The notes: generated by a model from the letters alone, not told the origin. Numbered from the stretch's first letter, positions 1 through 12,400 are shown. The stretch is DNA of 64,000 nt from Adiantum capillus-veneris (GCA_014529385.2 CM043969.1:12854648-12918647), one strand, 5' to 3'. Translations and numbers: made by a program.

Positions 1-800
1 TATCATGGGTTTAAGATATTTCAATGGAGCCTAGCATTTTGGAGACATGGTGCAGCTTGCTTCTCTTCATGTTTCAATCAAAATTGGCTTGGACAAATGG
101 TGGAGCATCCTTCTCTCCATGTTTCAATGGAGCCTAGCTTGGACAAGTGGTGGACCTTTGATTCTCTCTATGTTTCAATAGAGTTAGCTTGGACAAGTGG
201 TGGACCTTGGAACCATACCCCTATGTAAAACCCATCATGTGCATTCCAAGTGGTGGTAAATAATACCATTTAAGATATAGCCTTATAGGTTGGACAAGTG
301 GTGGACCTTAACACCCAGATCTTCTTAATATAATGACATAGAGTGGAAAAGTGGTGAATCTTGAGACCAAACCACTCATGCTACTAGGGATAATAGGTTG
401 GACATGTGGTGGACCTTGAATTTAAACCCCACATATACAAAATATCATGGGTTTAAGGTATTTCAATGGAGCCTAGCATCTCAAAGACATGGTGCATCTT
501 GCTTCTCTTCATGTTTCAATGGTGCCTATTTTGGACAAATGGTGGAGCATCCTTCTCTCCATGTTTCAATGGACCCTAGATTGGACAAGTGGTGGACCTT
601 TGCTTCTCTCTATGTTTCAATATAGTTAGCCTATATTAGACAATTAGTAGACCTCGAATCTCTCCATGTTGTCTAGAGCTGAGCTTGGACAAGTGGTGGA
701 CCTTACTTCTCCCTTCCCTTAGTTTACTAGCTTAAATGATCACTATGTATACTTGCTTAGATCTAGCTTGAACAAGTGGTGGAACTTGTATTCACACAAA
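1..800 (+). repeat. Minisatellite array, forward orientation (GGACAAGTGGTGGACCTT core)
   Basis: The 18-base core GGACAAGTGGTGGACCTT and close variants recur roughly every 50 bases, usually followed by a spacer like CTTCTCTCCATGTTTCAA and TGGAGCCTAGCTT. Longer spacers at about 240-400 (TAATACCATTTAAGATATAGCC and a segment with an ATAATGACATAGAG block) belong to a higher-order unit seen again, reversed, at 9.9-13.3 kb. The array sits just upstream of a splice acceptor at 856-857, so it is probably intronic or in a 5' flank. Short open frames running through it are by-products of the repeat, not genes. Confidence 0.9.
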
Positions 801-841
801 CTTAATCCATTACAAAAAAGTATATGTTAAAATAACATTTG

Positions 842-857
842 GTTTTTTTTGTTTCAG
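842..857 (+). promoter_or_regulatory. Splice acceptor (polypyrimidine tract and AG) before first coding exon
   Basis: A run of T with one C ends in TTTCAG at 852-857, immediately followed by GAAAG and the ATG at 863. This is a good plant 3' splice site. It implies an upstream non-coding or short coding exon, either hidden among the repeats or left of the window, so the promoter is not visible here. Confidence 0.6.
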
Positions 858-862
858 GAAAG

Positions 863-3526
863 ATGGCTCCAAAAAAACAGGTTGCAAGGGTTGCTGTCTC
901 AGTTGACTATACTTGCAATGATCTTAGGAAATGGTATTTGGACATACATGGTATAGAGGGTGCACAATTTCATAAGGTGCATCTATTTATTGCCAAAAAG
1001 GAGAATGACAGCTTGTTTGAAGATGTTGGACAAGTTGTGGAAGCATCTGTCTCTGTAGTTGATAGTCATCCAGAGGTGGAATGCATTGACATTCTAGTTC
1101 CAATGAATCTAGAATTTCAACTATCTCCAGGAGCATATGCATTGGAGCGCATGTCTAGAAACAAAGAAGAGACAATGTTTTCTCGAGGATGGAAGTTTGC
1201 AGAATCAAATCCAAATATCACAGCAGATCAACTTCAAAGCTCCATCATTGCCACACTACAACGAAAAAAGGTGAAAGCTTCACGACCACCATCCACAAAG
1301 AAGCAAGCAAAAGTGCAGAAAGTAGAAGCTAAGCGAACTAGTTCCATTTTGGATGTAGACAAGGCATCTTTGGCATCCTCATCAACAGAGGGTTCAATGT
1401 CAAAGATGAGAATTGTGGATCCAGATGTTTTAGAAGCTGAGGCCATGAAAGGACAAGAAAAAGATACAGGTGGAATGAATAAGTACATAAATTATTTTCC
1501 TTTCCAATATAGGGAATTTGATATCCCTATTCAAAATTGTTGGCTTGCTCCTGATCACTATAATGCACGTATTATGGATAAAAAACACGCTGAAAGTGTG
1601 TTATTTGGATTTTCACGGAGTACGACCAAGCCTGCAGCATGTGCATATTTGATGCCTGTTCGAAATGCAAAATCAAAGAAGGGGACTCCTTTGGCAGTAG
1701 AAGAGGTAGAGGAGCAAAAAATTAAAGATTATCATTATTGGATTCTTGATGGGCAGCATTCAATCTATGCTGCAAAAGTTTTGCTTCACAATGAACAAAA
1801 CAACAAAGAGATCTTTGAAAGACTGATTAGCGTGTATAAATTTAGAAAGGCTCGCATTGTTGTGAATGCTCCTCCATTTGTTGCAACTGCTATATCTGCC
1901 ATTGCAAATGAGGAGGCTCAGGCATTGTATGTCAAGCAACCTTACAGCCAAATATTGAGACATTTACGGAGTCAATGGATCTTCTCAGGACGACCACCAA
2001 AGGCAGCAAGTGGAATTGCAGAGGGACATGCATCTCGTGCCGGATGGGATGTAAGTTATTTTCTTTGTCTTTTTGATAGTGTTTAATTAACAAATCTTGC
2101 TCAATAGTTTAATTATTTCTCTATTTCTTTTTAGGCTTTTCTTCGATTGGCAAGAATGAGTGCAGCAGCAAGTTGGATTGCTAAACAGGCACACATGGTC
2201 ACGTACTCTGATTTAGTTTATGATTGCTGGATAGAAATCATTGAAAATCTAGAAGAGGAGAATAAGAAACCCCCAACAACTGTATTTAGATACCTTTGTG
2301 GCCTTGAGGAATCAGAGGTAAAGACTATTCAAGAAGAGATTAGAGATGAGAAGATTTTACTGTCAAAGAGTGCAAAGGATGGTGATGCAACTGACATGTA
2401 TGATCGAATCAAGCAGTTGAAGCAAGACAAATTGATTCAAGATGCACTTCTTGAAGGCTTCAACAATTTGAATGAGTCTTCACCATGTAAAGACTGGGAG
2501 GAGGTGGTCAAAATGTATAACATCAATGATGTTGTTTATAAAACAATTTTAATGCTATGCGAGGAATGGATCAGATCTAGTTTGACGCGTGGAACAAAGA
2601 AAATGGCTTTTCCAGATGGAGCAATAAAATACATGCAATGGGCAATTCACCTTCAAAAGGAGAAAACTGAGCCTAGAGATTTGCCATGGTCAATCTATGT
2701 GGTGAGCCTACAAATGGAAGGCAATCTCTACTTGATGCGCCACTTCAATAATAAAGTGCCTATTGGCTTATGTGTTTTAGATATGACAAAAAACGTTGGA
2801 GGCAATTTGAAGTGGAGTGAGGAGACATTTAACAATGCTTTGGATGGGATCTTGGCTATTGCTGGAGGGTCAACAGATCCTGGATTTGTCTTTCTTGCAT
2901 TTGTGGATTTCACTAACTTCACAAAATTGCAATGTGCCTTTCACGCCATGGGAGATAATCTGAGCTACCATTGTTGTGGTGCATTGCATCACTTTCCATC
3001 AGCTCCTTGCAAAGGAGCAATTCAATTCCTAACAGTTATTGCCTTCTTGGGACAAGGCAATGCATTTGAAGACCTGAGAAGAAGATCAGAGGAACATCCC
3101 ATGCCAATTGATTGTTCTCTTCTTCAAGTAGCAGATAACGATATGTCAGATTTGCAATATTTGGAGGCCAAAAAAAGAGCTTTGGTCAAGCACTACATTC
3201 GTACATATTGTTTTGAAGACCGCAAGCTTGTTGATGTTTTTGGTGATGGCTCCTTGGTTGCACAAGAAGGAATACAACAGAAAAAAGAAGTTATCTGCTT
3301 AATTGATAGTGTGGAGGAGGCAAAAAGCGTGGAGACCATGCTGCTAGACTTTGTTAAGTCTCATGAAGATATAGAAAAATGGGCTGGACTTCAACAATCC
3401 ACTTCGCAATCAGGCGACATTGTGCCTGTTACAGAGGAGTGCTCTCCACAAAGAGAAGAAGAACAACAACAACACCATCCTCTGTCAATGGAGGACTTTT
3501 TGGAAATGGAGACACGTATGTTTTGA
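863..3526 (+). CDS. ParB-like (DGQH motif) protein with degenerate methyltransferase-like C-terminus
   Basis: Two exons, 863-2050 and 2135-3526, join in phase 0 and give 859 residues if translation runs to the TGA at 3524-3526. I chose the ATG at 863 because it is the first after the acceptor at 857; an in-frame ATG at 839 lies in the polypyrimidine tract. Residues about 134-158 are very basic and NLS-like. WILDGQHSIYAAK at about 293-305 resembles the DGQHR/DGHHR signature of ParB-like N-terminal domains. Near residue 762, LVDVFGDGSLVAQEG followed by VICLID resembles the AdoMet loop (motif I) of N4/N6 DNA methyltransferases, but it is degenerate and I see no clear DPPY/NPPW. Bacterial and phage ParB-methyltransferase fusions are known, so a diverged relative is possible. 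A good donor (CAC|GTATG) at 3515/3516 would let the last codons be replaced by a downstream exon. The exon structure is firm; the function is not known. Confidence 0.72.
2051..2134 (+). other. 84-base phase-0 intron
   Basis: The left exon ends GGGAT|GTAAGT and the right starts TTTTTAG|GCTTTT. Both sides are open and in the same phase: exon 1 from the ATG is exactly 396 codons. The intron itself is T-rich with an in-frame stop. This is the best-defined splice junction in the window. Confidence 0.85.
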
Positions 3527-6106
3527 GTTTCTTGTGCATGTTAGTGTTTCTTGTTACTGATTTGATACTCTTAATGTTAGATTTTGCTTTATATAGTATT
3601 GATTGAGTTGTATTTTTTATCTCAAGCATTCAAGGTTTGAATGTAAATAGTAAATTACTTGAGTTTTTGAATGGTGGATCTGTAGACTAAAACTATAACA
3701 TTTAATACTCACAAAGACTTAATTACTTAAGAGCTTGAACTCAATAAGTTTTGGACCTTTTATCAATACCCCCTTGATATGATACATTAGATCGTAGCAT
3801 GGTTAAATGGTGATGCTTCATAAATTGAACCTAGCTTAGACAGGTGCTGGAGCCTAAATTTAAACTAACCTTGCTAGAAGGGAGCTTATGTTTGGACTTT
3901 GAGAACTAGCATAAGTAATCAATTAGAGCATAGATTAGACATGTGGTGGTGGCCGGCCTTAGAGACCAAAATCTTAATGAGCTTGGAAAGGTATTTAAGT
4001 ACTGCAATTTACTTAGTTTTAGTACTCATTAAATGCATAGCTTGACAAAAGGTGGACCTTACATGGATCCTAATTTCAAGAGGTGTGGTAGACCTTCAAA
4101 ACAAGCTCATATAGCTTGGACATGTGGTAGACCTTGCATGAAGACTAGTTTAGACAAGTGTGGTACACCTTGTAACCAACACCCATTTGTTATATTAGCT
4201 TGGACAAGTGGTGGACCTTGCTTTTATGTTTCAATGGAGCATATTTTGGACAGGTGGTAGACCTTGTTTCTCTCCATGCTTCAATGGAGAGAAACTTTAG
4301 CTTGGACAAGTGGTGGACCTTGTTTTTATGTTTTAAAGGAGCATATTTCGGACAAGTGGTAGACATAGTTTCTCTCCATGGTTCAATGGAACCCACCTTA
4401 GACAAGTGAAGTACCTTGAAACCAAACCCCATAATACAACCTACTAAATAGGTTGGAAAATTGGTGGGATATGAAACCATCCATGATAGAGCATAGTATA
4501 GGTGAAAACGTAGTGGTCCTTATATCAATTACCCATGCATAGCTTGGACAAGTGGTGGACCTTGATTCTCTCTATGTTTCAATGGATCCTATCTTGGACT
4601 AGAGATATATCTTACTTAGTTCCATGCTTCAATGGATTGTAGCTTGGATAAGGAGTGGAACTTCAAACAAAACTCCACAGCATAGCATATATTAACAATT
4701 CATGGGTTTTATAGAGATTGTCTTGCCTATTTTGGAGAGTTGGTACACCTTTATTCTCCATTCTTCAATGGATCTGAGGTTGGACAAGCGGAGCTGGAGA
4801 AGTGGTCAACCTTAAAATGAAACCTCCCATGCTACAACCCATCATAGATCGTATATGTAGTGGACCTTGAAACTCTTTTATGTCCCTAGCTTAGAGAAGC
4901 ATTGCACTCTTGATTATCTCCATACATGAAGGCAAGGTTGGACAAGTGGTGGACCTTCAAACCAGAATCTCTATGCAATAATAGGCAAGTGGTGGAGCTT
5001 GTTTTCTCCATGTTCCAATGGAGCCTAGCTTAGACAAACAATGGAGCTTGCTTCTCTCCATGTTTCAATGGATCCTAGCTTAGAAAAGTGGTGGAGCTTT
5101 GCTTCTCTCCATGTTCCAATGGACCATAGCTTAGACAAGTGGTAGACCTTGAAAAACACCCCCGTATACAACATATTATGGGGTTTTCATGTTTCAATGG
5201 CTCCTAGCTTGGACAAATGGTAGAGCTTGCTTCTCTTTATGTTTCAATGGATCCAATCTTAGCCAAGGGGTGGACCTTGAAACAAGAATCCCCCCCCCCA
5301 TGTACAACGTATTATGGGTTTTGAAAGCACTGGGAGAAAATAATAGCTTTGATAAGTGGTGGACCTTGCTTCTCTCCATGCTTCAATGGAGCCGAGGTTG
5401 GACACATGTTGGAGAGAAGATGGTTGCCCATGAAATAAGACCATGCATGCTATAATCAATCATATGTTGTACACATGGTGGACCTTGCAATTGTTTTATA
5501 TGCCTAACTTGGACAAGTGGAGGACCCTTGATTACCTCCAGATATCAACAACAAGCCAAGTTTGGACAAGTGTAGTACCACCAAACCAGAATCTATATGC
5601 TACAATAGAGTATAGGTAGGACACGCGATGAACCTTGATATCAAACCATCCATGCTACTAGAGATGATAGGTTTCACATGTGGTGGAACCTTGTATCAAT
5701 GTTCTATGTGTAGTTTTTGACTAGTGATAGACCTTGAAACTAATCCCTCTAGGCTACAAGAAAAAAGAGATGGATGAGGAGGCTAGACTACTTTTGTTGC
5801 ATCAATGCATCCCATGTTACCACATATACTATAGGGTTCTTGGATAAGTGTTGGATCTTGTGTCAATGCTCCATGTCTAGCTTGGACAAGTGGTGGACCT
5901 TGGTTCTCTCTATGCTTCAAATGGGCAATAGATTGGAGACACAGTGGCCTTTTTTTTCCAATGATTTTATTTTTTGGAAACCTTGGAGGCACCATGTAAG
6001 AGGCACTCTAAGTCTTCCATACAATGGACCTATTGGACTATAAAATAATGATATCTTTCTTTGATATTGTCATTATTTTATGCATAATATTTTCTTCTTT
6101 TTGCAG
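3516..6106 (+). other. Probable phase-1 intron (or 3' UTR and spacer) filled with minisatellite
   Basis: A donor CAC|GTATGTTTT at 3516 lies just before the TGA at 3524. The next acceptor, TTCTTTTTGCAG at 6106, opens a SET-domain frame in the matching phase. If 3516 is not used, transcription would end in the AT-rich stretch after 3527. From about 3780 to 6000 the DNA is the forward minisatellite (GGACAAGTGGTGGACC cores with CTCTCCATG-TTCAATGG spacers). I see no protein gene here. Confidence 0.6.
3780..6000 (+). repeat. Minisatellite array, forward orientation, about 50-base units
   Basis: Dozens of copies of the GGACAAGTGGTGGACCTT core and diverged forms (TTAGACAAGTGGTAGACC, GGACATGTGGTGG) are spaced by CTTCTCTCCATGTTTCAATGG-type linkers. 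The most regular part is 4980-5160, where three units follow each other at about 50 bases. Copies here are more diverged than those at 10-13 kb. The array lies inside the putative intron between the ParB-like exons and the SET exon. Confidence 0.88.
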
Positions 6107-6662
6107 ACACAAAGGAGTTAAGTGATATAAAAACTAGATGTATTTCACACTATGATTGGCATGAAGATCCTTTTGGGACACCAACTTTTCCTATTCCCAA
6201 AGATGTAATTTTCCATATTAACGGTGTGGATTTTGAAGTGCGACTTTCATGTATTGAAGGAGCTGGTTATGGGCTATTTGTGCATACTACCCTGGAAAGT
6301 GGTTTGACTATTCTAAACTATGGAGGCATAAGTATAGATTTCAAGACTGGAAAAAGATATGCAAAATATTTCCAAGAGCTTATAAATATTCTCTTCTAGA
6401 GGATCCAAACATAGAAGAAGAGGAAGATCAATCATACATTATTGGTTGTGTAGAAGAAGGAAACGTGTCGGGCTATATAAATAGTTCTCACAGTACAAAT
6501 GTCTGTCCCAACGTACGCTATACATTTGATCCAAATTTGCCACCTTGGCATAAATGCACCTCTTCACACATCAAGTCAGAAGAATATGGCCATGTATGCA
6601 TTGAGACTATTTGTCAAGTTGAAGCAGGAGAAGAGTTGTTTGCTGACTATAACTTTACTTGA
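6107..6662 (+). pseudogene. SET-domain exon, frameshifted
   Basis: The exon starts after TTTTTGCAG in phase 1 and reads HTKELSDIKTRC..., in register with the donor at 3515. GAGYGLF near 6260-6280 matches the SET start motif; GYINSSHS near 6477-6494 occupies the place of the RFINHSC motif, with Cys replaced; EELFADY at 6635-6655 matches the C-terminal motif before the stop TGA at 6660-6662. SET domains transfer methyl groups from AdoMet to lysine, usually on histones. The frame changes between about 6340 and 6385: the first part runs into TAG after INILF, while the second (EDPNIEEEEDQSY...) continues one base earlier. That equals a one-base loss or two-base gain. No plausible short intron spans it. 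There is no post-SET cysteine cluster. It could be a decayed exon or an assembly error. Confidence 0.68.
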
Positions 6663-7304
6663 CATTGTAAAGTATTGTACATGGATGGAAATCTCAAGTA
6701 CATGCATCATTTTCATTTTTCATGGATGAAATCTCAAGTGAATATAACATTTGATTATTGTTTAGTTTATGCTCAACGAGAATCTAGAGTGCTCTTATGC
6801 TTTGTGTGTTGTCTAACATATTTGACTACCTTGGCCATAGAATCTTGATTCTACTCTAGATTTGTGATAAATCTTACCAAAATTTAATCAATGTCTAGGT
6901 TGGACAAGTGGTGGGGCTTCAAACATTACTGTCTTAAACAAGTGGAGTTATCTTACTTGAATAAGTGGTGGCCTTTGAATCCAAATCTAAGCCAAATCTC
7001 TAATTATTTTCTTGTAGTCTAGGTTGGACATTTGGTGGACCTTGTATCCATGTTTCCTCAACAAGGGTGGCTTTTAGTTTTCACTTTAAGTACTCATCTT
7101 TAATAAAGTGTAGGATGGAAAATGTTGAGTTAGTAGATTGTATTTTAGACAAGTGGTGTTTGGTGTACGAATGCTGAAAATGGTTGCAAGGATTCTAACA
7201 ACGACTTTACCTTAAATAAATTTCTTACTAGGAGTTCTACATATAAATATGGTGAATAAAATTCTAGTGGTTTTGAGATACCATTTGTGTGTGTGTTTTC
7301 TTAG
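6663..7304 (+). other. Non-coding spacer with a few minisatellite units
   Basis: AT-rich sequence follows the SET stop. Diverged GGACAAGTGGTGG units occur at about 6900-6960, 7020-7045 and 7145-7160. The stretch ends in a T-rich tract and TTTTCTTAG at 7304, a splice acceptor for the next exon. I see no other gene. Confidence 0.6.
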
Positions 7305-8503
7305 ATTCACAAACTGGGATGGATAACGCTCCTATGGTTCAGTCAACAACTATAGAATCCATAGATTCTATGGTTTCTAAAGTGCCCAAGATGGATGATA
7401 TTTCTATACTAGAGTCTAGTGTTGTGCAACTTGAGCAAGCTTCCAATAATGAGAACCAAGAAATCGATGCTTCAAAAATGCAACATACATCAAAAGAGAC
7501 TGAAAAGTCCACTCACGAGCTATTGCCAATTGGTACTACGTCATGTAGCGTAGATGTTGAGAAATCCATGCTTACAATTATATTGGATTTAAATGGTCTA
7601 TTGTTGAAACGTTCCCCTCAACCATCCTCACACCACAACTCAGTGCAAATGGATTCAAAAAGATATATTATACTCAGGCCAGGTTGCATCCAATTCTTGA
7701 AGACTATTTTACAAAGGTTTAATGTTGCAATTTGGTCGACAGCTACTAGGAATAATGTGTATCAAATCCTTGCAGCACTAAACAACTTAGCTGAGGATAC
7801 ATTGCCTTTCTTTGCAATTTGGTCGCAAGATGTTTGCTACACCGCTCAAACTCAAAAATTGTTTAGACCCGACAATCCAAACGTTGAGGCAATGTTCAAG
7901 CCTCTAGCCAAAATTGCCATGGGGTTTGAATGTGATCCACAAAGAACAGTGCTTATTGATGACTCTCCTTACAAGGGATGTATTTCACCAGCAAACAATT
8001 GCATTTTTCCACCACAATTTGATGCTGAGAAGATGGTTGACAATATGCTCTTGGAGGAGCTACTGCCATACTTGATTCAGCTTGATGAGAGAAGGGATGT
8101 GCGTGATTTAATTGCTTCTAATCGTTATGGACAACCTATAGTGACAAATGATAGTGAATACAAACAAATCATGGAGTATTGGAAGCAGAAAAATGATGTT
8201 TGGTCAGCTAAGGTGTTCTTTACAAGAAGAATACCACCTGCAAAAGGTGACAGAGATGAAACTATCATTGAAGATGCAAGTGACACAAGCCACCGCAATG
8301 AAATGAGAAGAGCCCAAATACAAGAGATCTTGGCAAAGGAGCGTACACCCATTGAAAGCATGAAGGCGTCACAATTGACCACTTTAGCTAGGCAATTGGG
8401 TTGTAACACAAAAGGAGTTTTGAAGGCAACCACAGCAAAGGCTTATATAAATAAGGTGAAAGCTGAGAACAATCTTCTAAGGCTGGATAGAAAGCAACCC
8501 TAA
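7305..8503 (+). CDS. FCP1/NIF-like HAD phosphatase domain protein A (catalytic acid replaced)
   Basis: One open exon begins after TTTTCTTAG and ends at TAA 8501-8503. From the ATG at 7319 it is 394 residues. The family (FCP1/SCP, HAD superfamily) dephosphorylates Ser/Thr, classically on the RNA polymerase II C-terminal domain, using DxDx(T/V). Here that motif is DLNGLLLK at residues 90-97: the nucleophile Asp is kept but the second Asp is Asn. LRPGCIQFL, AIWSTATRNNV and VLIDDSPYKG (Asp214-Asp215) follow in family order. The last about 50 residues (QLTTLARQLGCNTKG) look like a short SAP-like helix pair. The exon also opens in phase 1 upstream of 7319 (SQTGMDN), so it could be spliced to the 3515 donor. 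Phosphatase activity is doubtful; a binding or pseudo-phosphatase role is possible. Confidence 0.75.
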
Positions 8504-8597
8504 GGTACTAGTGACATGTCATATATTCTTGATACACATGCTTGAACACTCATGTGCATGGTATCTAACAAATCTTTCTTTTTATTCCTTCTTGCAG
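8504..8597 (+). other. Possible 3' UTR intron
   Basis: The stop TAA is followed at once by G|GTACTAGTG, and a strong acceptor TTCCTTCTTGCAG ends at 8597. A short AT-rich tail with no long frame follows. This fits a 3' UTR intron of about 90 bases, or the FCP1-like exon could continue by alternative splicing. Confidence 0.4.
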
Positions 8598-8852
8598 GAT
8601 CTTACAAAGGATACTACTAGATGGAGCTCAATCAATAGAGATTTTGATATTTTTGCTCAAAATAATGAAGCAGTCACCTACATTTTTTGTTTATCAATTT
8701 CTTGAGAGACTTTATTTTAGTTTGTAATCATCAAATGAAATGAAAAGTATCCTTCTTATTAAGATTGTTGATCTTTTTCTTGTTCAAACCTTTCAATTGT
8801 GATTTATAGTTTTGTTAGCATGAGATTGTGCTTTTTTAGTTTGAAAAAAACT

Positions 8853-8936
8853 GTCAAAGATCCAAGTCTTTTTGCTTTACTTAAGTTATTAATTGTGAAA
8901 GATCCAAGTCTTTTTGCTTTACTTAAGTTATTGATT
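8853..8936 (+). repeat. 42-base tandem duplication
   Basis: GTCAAAGATCCAAGTCTTTT and its continuation are repeated once directly behind, with two or three mismatches (GTCAAAG to GTGAAAG, AATT to GATT). It lies in AT-rich DNA 3' of the FCP1-like exon A. Confidence 0.9.
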
Positions 8937-8939
8937 GCC

Positions 8940-9489
8940 TATGTAATAGTCCTTAAAACAATATCGGATGGCTTTCTTGCTCCCATGTCTCACATTGGTC
9001 TTTAGGTAAGACAAGTGGTGACCTTGAAAGTATGGTCTCATATCTCGATCAAGTGAAGAGACATGAAGCTTAAATATCACTACTATGTATCTAGTGTTAA
9101 ACTCCATCGAGACAAAGACTAGATAGCCAAATTGCAGTCGAGTTTAAGTGAAAAATCCATTTGAGCTAAGGTAAAACTTATAGTGCCTCATTTTTTCTAG
9201 GATTCTACCCCATCAAGGAAGTTATAATCTAGCACAAACCAATTAAGACTCTTTTGGAGCCTAGATAGGACAATTCGTGGAACTTATGAAACTTATTATT
9301 GAGTTAGAGTCTAGTTTAGATAAGCAAAAGATCTTCAAACCAGCACTTGGTCTTACTATTCAATATTCAAAGTCCCTTGAGGCTAACAAATTACATACCC
9401 ACTTGTAACCTAACTAATGAGTAATTATATAGATCTAAGCAAGTATATATAATGAGTCTTCAAACTAATAATCCAAGGAAGAGAGTAGC
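8940..9489. other. Non-coding spacer at the orientation switch of the minisatellite
   Basis: One last forward core-like unit (ACAAGTGGTGACCTTGAA) is at about 9010. After it comes AT-rich DNA with only scattered weak matches, and from about 9492 the reverse-complement core begins. No gene is apparent. Confidence 0.6.
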
Positions 9490-12400
9490 AAGGTCCACTA
9501 CTTGTCCAAGCTCAGCTCTAGACAACATAGAAAGATGCTAGTTCTACTAATTGTCTAATTATAGGCATGGAGAAATGATAGAAGGTTGACCACTTGTCCA
9601 ACCTATCATCTCTAGTAAGATGGGAGGTTTGGCCTTAAGATTCACCATGTAACCAACCTTATACATCATTGTATTATGAAGAGTAAAAAAAAGCAAAGCT
9701 CCACCACTTGTCCAAGCTAGTTCTAAAATCCACATGGAGATAAGCAAGCTCCACCATTTGTCGAATCTCTCTTCCATTAAAACATGAAAAAACTCATCTA
9801 TGTTGTACAGGGGGACTTTTTTCCAAGGTCCACCACTTGTCCAAGCTAGGATCCCTAGTAGCACGAGTGGTTTGGTCTCAAGATACACCACTTGTACACT
9901 CTATGTCATTATATTAAGAAGAACTATGTATTAAGGTCCACCACTTGTCCAACCTATAAGGTTATATCTTAAATGGTATCCTTTCTCACCACTTGAAATG
10001 CCCATGATATGTTTTACACGGGGGTTTCATTCCAAGGTCCACCACTTGTCCAAGCTAACTCTATTCAAACATAGAGAGAAGCAAAGGTCCACCACTTGTC
10101 CAAGCTAACTCTATTCAAACATAGAGAGAAGCAAAGGTTCACCACTTGTCAAAGCTAGGCTCCGTTGAAGTATGGAGAGAAGTAACCTCCATCATTTTTC
10201 CAAGATAGGTGCCATTCAAACATGGAAAGAATCAAGATCTACCATGTCTCCGAGATTCTAGGCTCCATTGAAACACCCTAAAACCATGATATTTTGTACA
10301 TGGGGTGTTTACATTCAAGGTCTACCACTTCTCTAACGTATTATACCTAGTAGCATGAGTGATTTGGTCTTAAGATTCACCACTTATCCACTCTATGTCA
10401 TTATATTAAGAATAACTGGGTGTTAAGGTCCACCACTTGTCCAACCTATAAGGGTATATCTTAAATGGTATCCTTCACCACTTGTCAAGGTCCATCACCA
10501 CTTTTCCAACCTATAAGGTTATATCTTGAATGATATTTTTCCTCATCACTTGTAATGTCCATGCTATGTTTTACAAAGGGGTTTTGTTCCAAGACCCACC
10601 ACTTGTCCAAGCTAAATCCATTAAAACATAGAGAGAAGCAAAGGTCCACCACTTGTCCAAGATAGGCTCCATTGAAACATGGAGAGAAGGATGATCCACC
10701 ATTTCTCCAAGATAGGTTCCATTGAAACATTGAGAGAAGCAATCTCCACCATGTCTCCAAGCTAGGCTCCATTGAAATACCCTAAACCCATAATTTTGTA
10801 CATGAGGGTTTTACATTCAAGGTCCACCACTTGTCCAACCTATTATCCCTAGTAGCAAGAGTGGTTTGGTCTCAAGATTCACCACTTGTACACTCTATGT
10901 CATTATATTAAGAAGAAATATGTGTTAAAGTCCACCACTTGTCCAGCCTATAAGGTTATATTTTAAATAGTATCCTTTCTCACCACTTGAAATGCCCATG
11001 ATATGTTTTACATGGGGGTTTCATTCCAAGGTCCACCACTTGTCCAAGCTAACTCTATTAAAACATATAGAGAAAGAAAGGTCCACCACTTGTCCAAGCT
11101 AGGCTCATTGAAACATGGAGAGAAGGAACCTCCACTGTTTCTCCTAGATAGGCTCCATTGAAACATGGAGAGAAATAAGCTCCACCATGTCTCCAAGTTG
11201 CTAGGCTCCATTGAAATACCCAATACCCATAATTTTTTGTACATGGGGGGTTTACATTCAAGGTTCACCACTTGTCCAACCTATTATCCCTAGTAGGTTT
11301 GGTCTCATGATTCACCACTTGTCCACTCTATGTCATTATATTAAGAGGAATTAGGTGTTAAGGTCCACCACTTGTCCAACCTATAATGTTATAGCTTGAA
11401 TGGTATTTTTTCTCACCACTTGTAATGCCCATGACATGATTTACATGGGGGTTTTGTTCCAAGGTACACCACTTGTCCAAGATAAATCTATTGAAACATA
11501 GAGAGAAACAAAGGTCCACCACTTTTCCAAGCTAGGCTGCATTGAAACATGGACCTTAATACCAAATTATTTCTAGTAGCATGAGTGATATTTTGTACAT
11601 GGGGCGTTTACATTCAAGGTCCACCACTTGTCCAACCTATTTCCCTAGTAGGTTTGGTCCCAATTTCACCACTTATCCACTCTATGTCATTATATTAAGA
11701 ATAATTGGGTGTTAAGGTCCACCACTTGTCCAACCTATAAGGTTATATATTGAATGGTATTTTTTCTCACCACTTGTAATGCCCATGATATGTTTTACAT
11801 GGGGTTTTTGTTCCAAGGTCCACCACTTTTCCAAGATAACTCTATTCAAACATAGAGAGAAACAAAGGTCCACCACTTGTCCAAGCTAGGCTCCATTGAA
11901 ACATGGAGAGAATGATGCTGCACCATTTATCCAAGATAGGCTGCATTGAAACATGGAGAGAAGCAAGCTTTACCATGTTTCCAAGCTAGGCTCCATTGAA
12001 ACACTCTAGGGGGTTTTATTTCAAGGCCCACCACTTGTTTAACCTATTATCCCTAGTAGCATGAGTGGTTTGGTTTCAAGATTCACCACTTGTACACTCT
12101 ATGTCATTATATTGTGTTAAAGGTCCACCACTTGTCCAACCTATAAGGTTATATCTTAAATGGTATCCTTTCTCGCCACTTGAAATGCCCATGATATGTT
12201 TTACATGGGAGTTTCATTCCAAGATCCACCACTTGTCCAAGCTAACCATATTCAAACATAGAGAGAAACAAAGGTCCACGACTTGTCCAAGCTAGGCTCC
12301 ATTGAAACATGGAGAGAAGGAACCTCCACCATTTCTCCTAGATAGGCTCCATTAAAACATGGAGAGAAGTAAGTTCCACCATGTCTCCAAGATGCTAGGC

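Noticed and set aside
398-625. 75-codon open frame in the first minisatellite array
   Set aside because: It consists of repeat units only and resembles frames at 10.5, 11.1 and 12.9 kb on the other strand.
1234-1488. Minus-strand frame opposite the ParB-like exon
   Set aside because: Antisense shadow of a well-supported exon; no motif.
6339-6385. A tiny intron explaining the SET frame change
   Set aside because: The only GT..AG pair that fits is about 40 bases or less, too short for a plant intron, and has no pyrimidine tract.
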